Below are positions 27,901 to 40,326 of a DNA stretch of 64,000 bases, one piece after another. Source of the DNA: Neorhizobium petrolearium (lineage in GTDB: Bacteria > Pseudomonadota > Alphaproteobacteria > Rhizobiales > Rhizobiaceae). Both the position numbers and the translations under genes were made by a program. Each line of letters starts with the position of its first letter. The stretch's first letter is position 1. The DNA is taken from contig NZ_JAGGJW010000008.1 in the NCBI RefSeq assembly GCF_017873175.1, forward strand, positions 1-64,000, given 5' to 3'. The notes beneath the pieces are model-generated. The model searched no databases, was not told where the DNA came from, and saw only the letters and a list, made by a program, of their open reading frames with translations.

Positions 27901-28020
27901 TTGACCTCCGGGCTCTGTCTATCGGCCCCGGTCGGCGGCTCCAAGTTCTCGACTTGTCAGCAGATCGCCGGGCTTAAACAGGAAAGGGGCGGGAAAGTCA
28001 AGGCTTGCCAGTGCACGTCC

Positions 28021-28350
28021 CTAAACGTCCCGCCCGAAGTAAACCTCGATCGAAGCGATCTGGTCACCCCGGAAGGTCATCAGTTCGAGATTGCGGAAAG
28101 CGCCGCCGGCAACCTTTTCTCCCTTGTATCCGACGACAACCTCATCGCCACTGACGAATAGCCGTTCCACGACGATATGGCTGAAGACCGGCGGCTGCGG
28201 CCAGCAGCGTTCGAAATATATGGCCTTGTCGATATGGTCGTCGCGTGGGCTCGAAAAGGTAAAATCATCCGTCAGCAGCGGATCGGTCAGGTCTTTTCGA
28301 TTGGCCAGGTAATTGGCGAAGAGCTTTCGAACGGTTTCCGTCTTATCCAT
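28021..28350 (-). CDS. NTF2-like (SnoaL-type) small protein
   Basis: The protein has 109 residues. Its pattern (TVRKLFANYLANRKDLTDPLLTDDFTFSSPRDDHIDK... VVGYKGEKVAGGAFRNLELMTFRGDQIASIEVYFG) is that of the NTF2/SnoaL alpha-beta barrel, common in small isomerase-like and stress proteins of unknown substrate. It has no signal peptide. It stands alone, with a weak hairpin terminator downstream and an unusually long empty region upstream. A specific function cannot be assigned. Confidence 0.8.
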   Translation of the reverse strand: MDKTETVRKLFANYLANRKDLTDPLLTDDFTFSSPRDDHIDKAIYFERCWPQPPVFSHIVVERLFVSGDEVVVGYKGEKVAGGAFRNLELMTFRGDQIASIEVYFGRDV

Positions 28351-29180
28351 ATACCCCTCTTCTTATCTGATTGTATTATGCAATCGGTTTGCGGCAAGGA
28401 TATGGCGGCATTGGTTGTCTGAGGAAACCAGCGCGCCTATCCGATCTCCCCCTTGAGGGGGAAGATGCTCGGCAGGGCAGAGGGGGATGTGGCGAGGCAA
28501 ATCAAAGCCTTGCGAGAAATCGACAGGAAAAATCGCTCCAGTTTCCCCGCCCTCTTTACCCGTGCCTGCAATCATCCCGTCCCGCATCGGATACACCGGA
28601 AGGCGTTCCGGCGAGGCGGGGCCGGCGCGGGCGGTGAGGGTAGGACGCGAAACCTCATTGTCCGGGTCCGCGGAAAATGGTCTCCCTCCGGCGACACGGG
28701 GGAAGCGAAAAGGTTACGGACCGGCCGCCTGCTTCCGATGCCCGAACAGCGCGCCGGGCGTGGCAAGCATGTCCCGCCTTGCCGGGCGAAAGGTACATGC
28801 TCCACTCAACGAGCCAAAGCCTGCTTTCCGCGATCTTTGATCGCGGGGGGGGTGGGGCGGCACACATGGTGGCCCGACGGCTGGTTTCGCCGGATTTTTC
28901 AAAAGTCCGCCGAACGCGTCGGGAACCGGCGGCAGAAAACCGTCCGGAAGGGCCAAGGCAGAGGGACCGGAGTCGCTGATAAAAACCGCCGAACGGGACG
29001 CTGAGAGGTGTCACCTAAAACTAAAACTTAAGAGGCAGCTTTCAGTGTCCCGTCCGATTTCGAAGATTCGATCATCACCAAGGGGTGAGTCTGTCCATCT
29101 GCGCCCACTGGTAATTTCCCCGCATTTCCGCCATATACGCCCCAAGAGACGGGCATTTCGCCCGGAATGGATTGAGCGTC
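28351..29180. other. Long gene-poor interval before dapF
   Basis: These 830 bases contain no reading frame that looks like a protein. Several overlapping GC-driven frames exist, but none has a family motif or a good ribosome site. A RIME-like palindrome fragment occupies 28441-28490. A run of eight or nine G lies at about 28845-28853. The dapF promoter must lie near the right end. I compared it by eye with SRP RNA, RNase P RNA and tmRNA hallmarks and found no match. Confidence 0.5.
28441..28490. repeat. Intergenic palindrome fragment (RIME-like)
   Basis: CTCCCCCTTGAGGGGGAAGATGC followed by GGCAGGGCAGAGGGGGATG resembles the paired-palindrome repeats elsewhere in the window, with a diverged sequence. 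Confidence 0.5.
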
Positions 29181-30083
29181 ATGGCAGACATGGTCGAATT
29201 CGCGAAGATGAACGGGCTTGGCAACGAGATCCTGGTTATCGACATGCGCGGCCGCACCGGCAAGGTGACGCCGGAGGCCGCCATTGCTCTGAACGCCGAT
29301 CCCGCCACCCGGTTCGACCAGATCATGGCAATCCACGATCCGAAGGCGGAAGGCACCGATGCCTTTATCGACATCCTCAACTCCGACGGTTCCAAGGCGC
29401 AGGCCTGCGGCAACGGAACGCGCTGCGTCGTCCAGGCGCTTGCCGCTGAGACCGGCCGCAAGGCCTTCACCTTCCAGACGGTCGCGGGCATTTTGAACGC
29501 TCAGGAGCACGAAGACGGCACCATCTCCGTCGATATGGGCAAGCCGGTCTTCGAATGGAACCGCATTCCACTCGCGGAAGAATTCTTCGATACGAGCCGT
29601 ATCGAACTGCAGATCGGGCCGATCGATCAGCCGGTGCTGCATTCGCCGTCGGTCATGTCGATGGGCAATCCGCATGCGATCTTCTGGGTTGATCGCGACC
29701 CGATGAGCTTCGATCTCGAACGTTTCGGGCCGCTCCTCGAAAACCACCCGATGTTTCCGGAAAAGGCCAATATCACGCTGGCGCAGGTCACATCCCCCTC
29801 GTCGCTCCGCACCCGCACCTGGGAGCGCGCTGCCGGGCTGACGCTCGCCTGCGGTTCGGCGGCTTGCGCCTCTGCTGTCTCCGCCGCGCGCACCGGCCGC
29901 ACCGGCCGCAAGGTGACGATCGATGTCGCTTCCAGCCCGGTCCGCCAGCCGCTCGTCATCGAATGGCGGGAAGACGACCATGTGGTGATGACCGGCCCGG
30001 CCGAATGGGAATGGTCCGGCAAGGTCGATCCGCAAACAGGCAGCTTCACACGAGACCAGGAGCGGGAGGCCGGGGTCAATTGA
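29181..30083 (+). CDS. dapF: Diaminopimelate epimerase
   Basis: This 300-residue enzyme interconverts LL- and meso-diaminopimelate for lysine and peptidoglycan. The two catalytic cysteines are Cys76 ([10 protein letters not shown]) and Cys224 ([12 protein letters not shown]). The N-terminus [15 protein letters not shown] is typical. The ATG at 29181 is preferred over an upstream TTG. Its TGA stop overlaps the TTG start of mtaB, so the two are likely translationally coupled. Confidence 0.96.
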   Translation: MADMVEFAKMNGLGNEILVIDMRGRTGKVTPEAAIALNADPATRFDQIMAIHDPKAEGTDAFIDILNSDGSKAQACGNGTRCVVQALAAETGRKAFTFQTVAGILNAQEHEDGTISVDMGKPVFEWNRIPLAEEFFDTSRIELQIGPIDQPVLHSPSVMSMGNPHAIFWVDRDPMSFDLERFGPLLENHPMFPEKANITLAQVTSPSSLRTRTWERAAGLTLACGSAACASAVSAARTGRTGRKVTIDVASSPVRQPLVIEWREDDHVVMTGPAEWEWSGKVDPQTGSFTRDQEREAGVN

Positions 30084-31366
30084 GCGGCGTCGATGTCATC
30101 ACCTTCGGCTGTCGGCTCAACACGTATGAATCGGAAGTGATGCGGGCCGAAGCCGAAAAGGCGGGGCTCAACAATGCGATCCTCGTCAATACCTGCGCCG
30201 TCACCGGCGAGGCCGTCCGCCAGGCCCGCCAGGCGATCCGCCGCGCCCGGCGTGAAAATCCGCATGCCCGCATCATCGTCACCGGCTGCGCCGCCCAGAC
30301 GGAAAAGCAGACCTTTGCCGACATGGCGGAAGTGGATGCCGTGCTCGGCAACGATGAGAAGCTGAAAAGCGCCTCCTATCGCGGGCTGCCGGATTTCGGC
30401 GTTTCGGCGGAAGAGAAGCTCCGCGTCAACGACATCATGAGTGTCAGGGCCACGGCGCCGCAGATGGTCAGACACATCGACGGGCATGTGCGCGCCTTCA
30501 TCCAGGTGCAGAACGGCTGCGACCATCGCTGCACTTTCTGCATCATCCCCTATGGCCGCGGCAATTCCCGGTCCGTGCCGATGGGCGCCGTGGTCGATCA
30601 GGCCCGCAAACTCGCCGAAAGCGGCTATCGCGAGATCGTTTTGACCGGCGTGGATGCCACCAGCTATGGCGCCGATCTTCCCGGTCAGCCGTCACTTGGC
30701 TACCTGGCGAAGACGTTGCTGAAACAGGTGCCGGAGATTCTTCGCCTGCGTCTCTCCTCTATCGACAGCGTCGAGGCGGACAAGCACCTCTGGGACCTGA
30801 TCGCCGACGAGCCGCGTTTCATGCCGCATCTGCATCTTTCCCTGCAGCACGGCGACGACCTGATCCTGAAGCGGATGAAGCGCCGCCATTCGCGCGCCGA
30901 TGCGCTCGCCTTTACCGAGCAGGCGCGGCGCCTCAGACCCGATATTGCTTTCGGGGCCGACATGATCGCGGGGTTTCCGACAGAAACGGAAGAAATGTTC
31001 GAGAACGCCGCGATGCTTGCGGAAGAAGCCGGCATTTCCTTCCTGCACGTCTTCCCCTACAGCCCGCGGCCCGGCACGCCGGCGGCACGCATGCCGCAGC
31101 TCGACCGGACGCTGGTCAAGGACCGCGCAGCAAGGCTGCGTGCCCGTGGCGAGGTGCTGCATCGGGCACACCTTGATCGCATGATCGGCACCGAGCAGTC
31201 GGTCATCGTCGAAAACAATGGCATGGCCCATACCGAAAACTTTTCGCTGGTTGCGGCACCCGGCCTTATTCCCCGCGACTTCAAGCGCGTTATCATTACC
31301 GGCCATGACGGCAGACATCTGGACATGCAGGTGATGCCTGCCAGTGTCCCCTCCTGGGCAGCATAA
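30080..31366 (+). CDS. mtaB: tRNA t6A37 methylthiotransferase MtaB
   Basis: This 428-residue radical-SAM methylthiotransferase converts t6A37 to ms2t6A37 in tRNA. The N-terminal UPF0004 domain has three cluster cysteines ([26 protein letters not shown]). The radical-SAM cluster is Cys147, Cys151 and Cys154 (CDHRCTFC). A short TRAM-like C-terminus follows. The start is inferred to be TTG at 30080, which overlaps the dapF stop as TTGA, follows a GGAG-rich site and leads straight into [11 protein letters not shown]. No ATG or GTG fits the family N-terminus. Confidence 0.92.
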   Translation: MSGVDVITFGCRLNTYESEVMRAEAEKAGLNNAILVNTCAVTGEAVRQARQAIRRARRENPHARIIVTGCAAQTEKQTFADMAEVDAVLGNDEKLKSASYRGLPDFGVSAEEKLRVNDIMSVRATAPQMVRHIDGHVRAFIQVQNGCDHRCTFCIIPYGRGNSRSVPMGAVVDQARKLAESGYREIVLTGVDATSYGADLPGQPSLGYLAKTLLKQVPEILRLRLSSIDSVEADKHLWDLIADEPRFMPHLHLSLQHGDDLILKRMKRRHSRADALAFTEQARRLRPDIAFGADMIAGFPTETEEMFENAAMLAEEAGISFLHVFPYSPRPGTPAARMPQLDRTLVKDRAARLRARGEVLHRAHLDRMIGTEQSVIVENNGMAHTENFSLVAAPGLIPRDFKRVIITGHDGRHLDMQVMPASVPSWAA

Positions 31367-31386
31367 CCGGAACGGATTGATCTCTC

Positions 31387-32823
31387 ATGGCATTGGGCTT
31401 CATCAAACGCGTCTTCACCTTCGGCAAGCCTGCCGAGGAGCCGGCACCGGAGGCGGAAAGGCCGGAAGACGTTGCAGCCGTAGAAGCGGAGCTCGAACCC
31501 AAATCCCGCGAAGAAGACCTGCCGGTTTCGCCCGTCGATCCGGTCGCGCCAACGGAGATCGAGACGGCGGGTGGACCCGCGGCGGATGCGGCGGCGGAAA
31601 ATATTCAGCTTTACGAACCGGAAACAGCAGGGGACGAAGAGCCGGCGCTGCTTCCGGGCGTGGAGGACACATCGGACATCGGTGTGGCGCCGTTATCTCT
31701 GCTGGAGGCAGAAGCCGAGGCTGAGGCTGAACAGCAAGATCTACCGTCTGCGGAGCAGAGCAATCGATCCGGTGAATCGATTGCAGCGCCGAACGCCCCG
31801 AGCGAAAGCGAGGGGCTGGGCCGGGCCAATGAGCCCTCCCTTCCCAAAGGCTTCTCCACCACCAAACCCGAACCGGAACCCACCCTCGTCGCCCTGGCGC
31901 CAAAACTCACCTGGTTCCAGCGCCTGCGGGCAGGTCTTGCCCGCACCTCATCGCAGCTTACCGGCCAGATCACGGCGCTATTCACCAAGCGCAAGCTGGA
32001 CGAGGACACGCTGGAGGAACTGGAAGACCTGCTGATCCAGGCAGATCTCGGCGTCGAGACGGCCATGCGCATCACCGGTGCGCTGTCCTCGGAGCGCTAT
32101 GGCAAGGACGTCACCGGCGAGGACGTCTCGCGCATCATGGCTGGCGAGATCACCAAGGTCCTGTCTCCGGTCGCCAAGCCGCTACAGCTCGATCTCAATC
32201 ACAAGCCGCATGTCATTCTCGTCGTTGGCGTCAACGGCACGGGCAAGACGACGACGATCGGCAAGCTGGCAGCAAAGCTCTCCGGTGCCGGCCTCAAGGT
32301 CATGCTCGCCGCCGGCGACACCTTTCGTGCCGCGGCCATTGAGCAGTTGAAGATCTGGGCGGACCGCACGGGATCGGAATTCATCGGTACCAGGCTCGGT
32401 GCGGATGCGGCAGGGCTTGCCTATGACGCCTACGAACAGGCGCGCGCCAACAAATCGGATGTCCTCATCATCGATACGGCCGGCCGGCTGCAGAATCGCA
32501 CCGAGCTGATGGCCGAACTCGAAAAGATCGTCCGGGTGCTGGGTAAGCTCGATCCGGATGCGCCGCACACGGTTCTCCAGACGCTGGACGCCACGACCGG
32601 CCAGAACGCCATGAGCCAAGTGGAAATCTTCCGCAACGTGGCGGGCGTCAGCGGCCTGATCATGACTAAGCTCGACGGCACGGCGCGCGGGGGTATCCTG
32701 GTCGCCATCGCCGCCAAGCACAAGCTGCCGGTCTATTTCATTGGCGTCGGCGAGGGCGTCGACGACCTCGAACCGTTCGAGGCGCAGGATTTTGCCAGCG
32801 CTATTGCCGGTTTGACGCATTGA
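31387..32823 (+). CDS. ftsY: SRP receptor FtsY
   Basis: The protein has 478 residues. A long acidic N-terminal A domain (about 1-175, rich in Glu, Pro and Ala) contacts membrane and translocon. The NG domain follows: P-loop [13 protein letters not shown] (about 280-292), [16 protein letters not shown] and [10 protein letters not shown]. It docks Ffh-bound ribosomes at the inner membrane. It follows mtaB by 20 bases and precedes ispZ, all on the same strand. ffh itself is about 4 kb away on the other strand. Confidence 0.96.
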   Translation: MALGFIKRVFTFGKPAEEPAPEAERPEDVAAVEAELEPKSREEDLPVSPVDPVAPTEIETAGGPAADAAAENIQLYEPETAGDEEPALLPGVEDTSDIGVAPLSLLEAEAEAEAEQQDLPSAEQSNRSGESIAAPNAPSESEGLGRANEPSLPKGFSTTKPEPEPTLVALAPKLTWFQRLRAGLARTSSQLTGQITALFTKRKLDEDTLEELEDLLIQADLGVETAMRITGALSSERYGKDVTGEDVSRIMAGEITKVLSPVAKPLQLDLNHKPHVILVVGVNGTGKTTTIGKLAAKLSGAGLKVMLAAGDTFRAAAIEQLKIWADRTGSEFIGTRLGADAAGLAYDAYEQARANKSDVLIIDTAGRLQNRTELMAELEKIVRVLGKLDPDAPHTVLQTLDATTGQNAMSQVEIFRNVAGVSGLIMTKLDGTARGGILVAIAAKHKLPVYFIGVGEGVDDLEPFEAQDFASAIAGLTH

Positions 32824-32875
32824 TGACACAGAAAGACGATTTGGCTTTGCCGGTACGAGTTTAAAGTTGGAACCC

Positions 32876-33526
32876 ATGCAGACGATTGAAAGCGACATCA
32901 CGCCGACCAAGGAAGAGAAGCAACATCCGATGCTGAAGCTGGCGCTGGAGATCGGCCCGCTTCTCGTCTTTTTCTTCGGCAACCTGCGCGGAGAATGGCT
33001 CGTCGCTAAATTCCCGGCGCTTTCGGCGATTGGTGGGCCGCTTCTCATCGCGACGGCCCTCTTTATGGTCGCGACCGTCATTTCGCTAATCATCTCGAAG
33101 ATCGTTTTCCATCACCTGCCGGTCATGCCCTTCGTTTCCGGCATCGTGGTCATGATTTTTGGTTCGCTGTCGATCTGGCTGCAGGACGAGACCTTCATCA
33201 AGATGAAGCCGACCATTGTCAATTCGCTGTTCGGCGTGACGCTGCTTGTGGGTCTGATGTTCGGCAAATCGTTGCTCGGCTATGTCTTCAACGCAGCCTT
33301 CCAGCTTGACGAGACAGGCTGGAAAAAGTTGACCCTCCGCTGGGGCATCTTCTTCCTGTTCCTCGCCGTGCTGAACGAGGTGGTCTGGCGTAATTTCTCC
33401 GATGCGGTCTGGGTCAACTTCAAAGTCTGGGGCACGATGCCGATCACCATCGCCTTCACACTCGCCCAGATGCCGCTCATCATGCGGCACACGATTGCCG
33501 AGCCGGCTGTGGAAACCGAAAAGTGA
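32876..33526 (+). CDS. ispZ: Inner-membrane protein IspZ/YciB (septation protein A family)
   Basis: The protein has 216 residues and about five to six membrane spans. Family blocks are [34 protein letters not shown] and [32 protein letters not shown]. Members affect septation and envelope synthesis; the biochemical role is unknown. The ATG at 32876 is preferred to a TTG three codons earlier. Its stop overlaps the GTG start of the next gene (GTGA). Confidence 0.92.
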   Translation: MQTIESDITPTKEEKQHPMLKLALEIGPLLVFFFGNLRGEWLVAKFPALSAIGGPLLIATALFMVATVISLIISKIVFHHLPVMPFVSGIVVMIFGSLSIWLQDETFIKMKPTIVNSLFGVTLLVGLMFGKSLLGYVFNAAFQLDETGWKKLTLRWGIFFLFLAVLNEVVWRNFSDAVWVNFKVWGTMPITIAFTLAQMPLIMRHTIAEPAVETEK

Positions 33527-34113
33527 CGGCAGTCGACCTTTCCTCCTCCGGCTCCTCTTCAAAGCGCTGGTTGCTTGCCGCGCTTATCCTTTTCCTGGGC
33601 CAGATTGCCATTCTCTATTGGATGGGCCGTATTCCGATCTGCGAGTGCGGGTTCGTGAAGCTCTGGGAAGGCGGGGTGAACACCAGCGGCAACTCGCAGC
33701 ACCTGTCCGACTGGTACACGCCGTCCCACATCATCCACGGCTTCCTCTTCTACGGTCTCGGATGGTTGATCCTGCGCCGCGCGCCACTCACCGGCCGGCT
33801 TTCGCTGGCGATCCTGATCGAGGCGGCCTGGGAGATTGCGGAAAACTCGCCGGTCATCATCGACCGCTACCGCACTGCGACGATGGCGCTCGGGTATACC
33901 GGCGACAGCATTATTAATTCGGCGATGGATACCGTCTTCATGGTGATCGGCTTTCTGTTCGCCGCGCGCCTGCCGGTCTGGCTGACGGTCGTGATGGCGA
34001 TCTTCTTCGAGCTGCTGACCGGCTTCATCATCCGCGACAACCTGACCCTCAACGTGCTGATGCTCATCTGGCCGGTCGATGCGATCCGCGAATGGCAGGC
34101 GGCGCTGCCTTGA
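33523..34113 (+). CDS. UPF0314 (DUF2585) membrane protein
   Basis: This 196-residue membrane protein has about five spans. Conserved blocks include [43 protein letters not shown] and [18 protein letters not shown]. The family is restricted largely to Rhizobiales and has no known function; the paired acidic residues and histidines in the membrane parts suggest an enzyme or carrier. The GTG start overlaps the ispZ stop. The TGA stop is the left half of a TGATCA shared with ccmG on the other strand. Confidence 0.9.
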   Translation: MTAVDLSSSGSSSKRWLLAALILFLGQIAILYWMGRIPICECGFVKLWEGGVNTSGNSQHLSDWYTPSHIIHGFLFYGLGWLILRRAPLTGRLSLAILIEAAWEIAENSPVIIDRYRTATMALGYTGDSIINSAMDTVFMVIGFLFAARLPVWLTVVMAIFFELLTGFIIRDNLTLNVLMLIWPVDAIREWQAALP

Positions 34114-34719
34114 TCAGCTCGTGGCGGCTGTCGCTTTTTCGATCGCCGGCATGAGTTCCTGGGTTAGGCTGCGTTCGTCGAAAGGCCCGACGCGCTTGTA
34201 GAGGATCGTGCCGTCCGGCCCGACGAGATAGCTCTCCGGAATGCCGTAGACGCCCCAATCGATCGCCGCCTTGCCGTTCGGATCGACGCCGATCGCCTTG
34301 TAGGGATTGCCGAGTTCGCCGAGGAACCGCAGCGCGTTGTCATTGCGGTCCTTGTAGTTGATGCCGACGATATTCAGCCGGCTGTCATCAGCCAGGGCCT
34401 TGAGGATCGGATGTTCCTGCCGGCAGGGCACGCACCACGATGCGAAGACGTTGACCAGCGTCAGCTTGCCGGTGATCGCCGCGTCGGTCAGAGCGGCCGT
34501 GTTCGAGCCTTCGAGCGGCGGGAGCGAAAGTGACGGGGCCTTTTTACCGATCAGCGCCGAGGGGATGGCGGAAATGTCGCGGCCGTTGACATCCTGGTCG
34601 TAGAGCATCTTGCCGGCAACGCCCGCAAAGCCGAGGAAAACGACGAGGGGGATCAGCGCCAGCGCATAGCGTGCGAAGCCCTTGCGCTGTACCGGCTGGT
34701 TTTCGGTCTCGATGCTCAT
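34114..34719 (-). CDS. ccmG: Thiol:disulfide interchange protein CcmG (DsbE/CycY)
   Basis: This 201-residue membrane-anchored periplasmic thioredoxin has a TM anchor at about 17-38 and active site WCVPC (Cys96, Cys99). The late block GKAAIDWGVYGIPESYLVGPDGTILYKRVG is typical of the family. It keeps apocytochrome c cysteines reduced for heme attachment. Its ATG overlaps the ccmD stop (ATGA). It is the last gene of the ccmABCDG run and abuts the convergent UPF0314 gene with no spacer. Confidence 0.95.
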   Translation of the reverse strand: MSIETENQPVQRKGFARYALALIPLVVFLGFAGVAGKMLYDQDVNGRDISAIPSALIGKKAPSLSLPPLEGSNTAALTDAAITGKLTLVNVFASWCVPCRQEHPILKALADDSRLNIVGINYKDRNDNALRFLGELGNPYKAIGVDPNGKAAIDWGVYGIPESYLVGPDGTILYKRVGPFDERSLTQELMPAIEKATAATS

Positions 34720-34904
34720 GATGCGTCGCTCTTCGCCAGGTCGCCCTTGGGCTGTGCTGAACGGCGACGGATACCGGAGGCTTCGAGTTCGGCCAGCTCC
34801 CTTTGCCGGGCGCGGCCGTCAAGCCATACCCAGCCGATCAGACAGAGGGTGATCAAGGCGGTGACCGCATAGGACACGGAGATGTAGAACGTATGCGTCA
34901 TCAT
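34716..34904 (-). CDS. ccmD: Heme exporter protein CcmD
   Basis: This small single-span protein of 62 residues (THTFYISVSYAVTALITLCLIGWVWLDGRARQRELAELEASG) has a basic cytoplasmic tail. CcmD helps release holo-CcmE from the CcmABCD complex. Two adjacent ATG codons could start it, with AGGC just upstream. It lies 2 bases after ccmC and overlaps ccmG by 4 bases. Confidence 0.9.
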   Translation of the reverse strand: MMTHTFYISVSYAVTALITLCLIGWVWLDGRARQRELAELEASGIRRRSAQPKGDLAKSDAS

Positions 34905-34906
34905 CT

Positions 34907-35665
34907 TTAAGCCTCCCGTCCGGCCATGCGCGCCGCCATGCGGCGCTGGGCGGCGATGCGCCTGCGCCAGATCTCATTGCGCATCGCCATAACATGCAGG
35001 GTGAAGAAGAGCAGCGTAAAGGCAATGGCCATGATCAGCAGGGGCCGGAGAAACTCCGGATCGATGGTCGGGCCATCGAGGCGAACGACGCTCGCCGGCT
35101 GGTGCAGCGTGTTCCACCAGTCGACCGAAAACTTGATGATCGGAATGTTGACGAAGCCGACGAGGATGAGAACGGCGGAGACGCGCGCTGCCCTGGAGGG
35201 ATCGTCCATGGCGCGGTTCAGCGCGATCAGGCCGAGATACATGAGGAAGAGCACGAAGACGGAGGTCAGCCGTGCATCCCAGACCCACCAGGTGCCCCAC
35301 ATGGGCTTGCCCCAGAGCGAGCCGGTAGCGAGCGCGATCAGCGTGAAGGCGGCGCCGAGCGAAGCCGCCGCCTTGTGGCTGACGTCGGCGAGCGGATGGC
35401 GCCAGACCAGCGTGCCGATCGCCGAAGCGGCCATAACTGTGTAGCACATCATCGACAGCCAGGCGGCCGGCACATGGATGTACATGATGCGCACCGTCTG
35501 GCCCTGCTGGTAATCGCCTTCCGTCGTGAAGCTCAGATAAAGCCCTATGGCAAAAAGGATCGCCGTGATCGACGCCATCCAGGGCAATATCCGGGCCGCA
35601 AGTGCCAGGAAGCGTGTCGGATTGGCGAGATCGCTGAACTTAGTGATGGCGAGGCTTTCTGACAT
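34907..35665 (-). CDS. ccmC: Heme exporter/chaperone-loading protein CcmC
   Basis: The protein has 252 residues and six membrane spans. The tryptophan-rich heme-handling motif is GKPMWGTWWVWDARLTS, flanked by periplasmic histidines (YIHVPAAWLSM and NTLHQPASVVRL). CcmC loads heme onto CcmE. It follows ccmB by 44 bases and precedes ccmD by 2. Confidence 0.96.
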   Translation of the reverse strand: MSESLAITKFSDLANPTRFLALAARILPWMASITAILFAIGLYLSFTTEGDYQQGQTVRIMYIHVPAAWLSMMCYTVMAASAIGTLVWRHPLADVSHKAAASLGAAFTLIALATGSLWGKPMWGTWWVWDARLTSVFVLFLMYLGLIALNRAMDDPSRAARVSAVLILVGFVNIPIIKFSVDWWNTLHQPASVVRLDGPTIDPEFLRPLLIMAIAFTLLFFTLHVMAMRNEIWRRRIAAQRRMAARMAGREA

Positions 35666-35709
35666 GGAATCTTTCTAAACTGCCATAGCGCTGGATGTCT
35701 TGATCCTAG

Positions 35710-36369
35710 TCAATCGCCGGCATTCTTCAACGCCAGTGCCGCACCGACCGGGCCGAGAACGGCAAAAAACATCGTGATCGCCACTAATATCAGGAAAGGC
35801 GGCATAAACGGGGCAGGATCCTCGACTGCCGCATAAGAGGCGCTGACACCGAAGATCAGCACCGGAATTGCAAGCGGCAGCACGAGGATCGAGACCAGAA
35901 GGCCGCCGCGAGGCAGTGCCACCGCGACCGCCGCGCCGACCGCGCCGATGAAGGTGAGCGCCGGTGTGCCGACCAGTAGCGTCAGCATGGTGGCGCCGAT
36001 CGCCAGCTCGTTCATGTTCATGAAGAGGCCGAGCAGCGGCGAGGCGATGACGAGCGGCAGGCCGTTACCCAGCCAGTGCGCCATGCATTTGACGAGCACC
36101 GTCAGCACCAGCGGGTGTTCCTGCATGAGGAGAAGGTCGAGCGAGCCATCCTCACGGTCGGTCTGGAACATCCGGTCGAGGCCCAAAAGGGCGGAAAGCA
36201 GCGCGCCGATCCAGACGATCGCCGGGCCGATGCGGGACAAGAGATTGAGGTCCGGTCCGACACCGAAGGGGATGACGGCGACGACCGTCATGAAGAACAA
36301 GACGCCGATCAGCGCCCCGCCGCCGGCGCGCACCGAAAGTTTGAGATCGCGAAGGAGGAGGGAGATCAT
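35710..36369 (-). CDS. ccmB: Heme exporter permease CcmB
   Basis: The protein has 219 residues and about six membrane spans. Family features are FFMTVVAVIPFGVGPDLNLLSRIGPAIVWIGALLSALLGLDRMFQTDREDGSLDLLL and a C-terminal hydrophobic pair. Together with the CcmA ATPase it releases holo-CcmE. A repeat element of about 130 bases lies between it and ccmA, which is unusual for partners normally almost contiguous. Confidence 0.95.
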   Translation of the reverse strand: MISLLLRDLKLSVRAGGGALIGVLFFMTVVAVIPFGVGPDLNLLSRIGPAIVWIGALLSALLGLDRMFQTDREDGSLDLLLMQEHPLVLTVLVKCMAHWLGNGLPLVIASPLLGLFMNMNELAIGATMLTLLVGTPALTFIGAVGAAVAVALPRGGLLVSILVLPLAIPVLIFGVSASYAAVEDPAPFMPPFLILVAITMFFAVLGPVGAALALKNAGD

Positions 36370-36390
36370 GCGAACGAGCTTTCGAGGTTG

Positions 36391-36524
36391 CCCCTCACCC
36401 TCTCCCCGCCAGCGGGGAGAGGGAACGTGCCCGATCGAACAGTTATGGCTGGGGAAAAGCGCGCGGCATATTTCCTTCTCCCTGTCAAAACGGGGAGAAG
36501 GTGGCTGGCAAGCCGGATGAGGGG
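36391..36524. repeat. RIME-type intergenic mosaic repeat between ccmA and ccmB
   Basis: The first palindrome, CCTCTCCCCGCCAGCGGGGAGAGG, is followed by GAACGTGCCC. A spacer with GCGCGGCATATTTCC follows. The second palindrome has CTTCTCCCTG...CGGGGAGAAG, then GGATGAGGGGT. The part order is the same as at 15336-15461. It is transcribed within the ccm operon if the operon is continuous. Confidence 0.8.
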
Positions 36525-36595
36525 TGATCGTGTGATGTGGCTGCCGGTAGGGCTGAGGGGAGTAACGAGAGCGCGGGCAGGAGAATGAAAACTCA

Positions 36596-37240
36596 TCACC
36601 ACCTATCCTCCATCACACCCGCAAATCCCGTCATCCGCAGTTCCTTCGCATGCTCCAGCCCGAGCGGCTGATGAGTTGCGGCGAGCATGATGCCGCCTTC
36701 TGCAAGATGCGCTTTGATCAGGGTCGAAAACACTTTCTCTGCATTCACATCGAGTGCCGCAGTCGGCTCGTCGAGTATCCAGACCGGCCGATGAACGACA
36801 AGCAGCTTGGCGAAGGCCATGCGGCGCTGCTGACCCGCCGAGAGGTAACCGAAGGGAAGATGAGCGATTCCGCCAAGGCCCACCGCGTCGGCCGCTTCGC
36901 CGACGGAAACGCCTTTCCTGCCCTGGAAATCGCCGAAGAACTCCTTCCAGAAGGAGAGGTTTTCAAAGACCGAGAGTTCCGCCTTCATGGCGTTGCGGTG
37001 GCCGAGGTAGTGGCAGGCCTCGGCCGCACGCATCCCCGATTCGGCTGCGTCGGAATGCCACGTCACCCGACCGGTTTCCGGGTGCAACAATCCCGCCACC
37101 ACACGCAGCAGCGTTGATTTTCCCGATCCGTTCCGCCCGGTCAGAACGAGGCTTTCACCGACTTCCAAATTGAAGGAGATGTCCTTGAAGATCAGGTCCT
37201 GACCGCGTCTGGCGCTCAAATTTTCGGCCATTAGCCGCAT
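36596..37240 (-). CDS. ccmA: Heme export ATP-binding protein CcmA
   Basis: The 214-residue ABC ATPase has Walker A GRNGSGKST (35-43), signature LSAGQQRRMAFAKL and Walker B VWILDEPTAALD. It works with CcmB in cytochrome c maturation. The ATG at 37240 (MRLMAENLSARRG) matches the family N-terminus and has GAAGGT about 7 bases upstream; earlier ATG and GTG codons (37255, 37276) are possible. It is the first gene of the ccm run and divergent from acnA. Confidence 0.93.
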   Translation of the reverse strand: MRLMAENLSARRGQDLIFKDISFNLEVGESLVLTGRNGSGKSTLLRVVAGLLHPETGRVTWHSDAAESGMRAAEACHYLGHRNAMKAELSVFENLSFWKEFFGDFQGRKGVSVGEAADAVGLGGIAHLPFGYLSAGQQRRMAFAKLLVVHRPVWILDEPTAALDVNAEKVFSTLIKAHLAEGGIMLAATHQPLGLEHAKELRMTGFAGVMEDRW

Positions 37241-37321
37241 GTCGGAGACCTTCATTCGGGTTTCGCTCACCCCCACCCAAAAAATTGTTCGAGAAGGGGC
37301 TTCAAGTGTCTGGAACCCTTC

Positions 37322-37336
37322 TTAGAAATTATCTAT
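37322..37336. promoter_or_regulatory. ICE-like (Irr) motif between ccmA and acnA
   Basis: TTAGAA-ATT-ATCTAT compares with the iron-control element TTAGAA-N3-TTCTAA: the left half is perfect and the right half matches at 4 of 6. It sits about 80 bases before ccmA and 175 before acnA, both iron/heme-using functions. Confidence 0.4.
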
Positions 37337-37509
37337 AAGCACTGCAACCACGCCAGCGGCCGGCGTGATTTCCATCTTGCGCCGAACCTGAAGACTCACA
37401 AATCTTCTCGTGCGGACAGCGGAAATGGTCGCACCCGCATCCTGATGTGCATGAAGTGCATAGGCGTCCGCACGCGCGTGTTGGCTCTATATCAGCGGGG
37501 TTGTTTTCC

Positions 37510-40203
<2,694 letters not shown>

Positions 40204-40216
40204 TCTTGTCGGATGG

Positions 40217-40244
40217 TCACCCGCCGGCGAAGGTCGGCGGGTGA
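40217..40244 (+). terminator. Stem-loop after acnA
   Basis: A perfect 10-base stem TCACCCGCCG/CGGCGGGTGA with an 8-base loop lies 13 bases after the stop. There is no T-run, so it may protect the 3' end rather than terminate by itself. Confidence 0.55.
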
Positions 40245-40326
40245 ATTGCGGAAGAGTGTAGATTCCCACTCAAATCCCCTCACTTGCGATTTCTAACATT
40301 TAGCTTTCAGCTAAGATGTTGAAATC

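Noticed and set aside
28930..28965. A CCGTCCGGAAGGGCCAAGGC segment resembling part of 4.5S SRP RNA
   Set aside because: The conserved GGAAGCAGCC loop is absent and the flanks do not pair as an SRP helix, so the likeness is probably chance.
28453..29014. Overlapping open frames in the interval before dapF
   Set aside because: They overlap one another on both strands and lack ribosome sites, family motifs and plausible composition.
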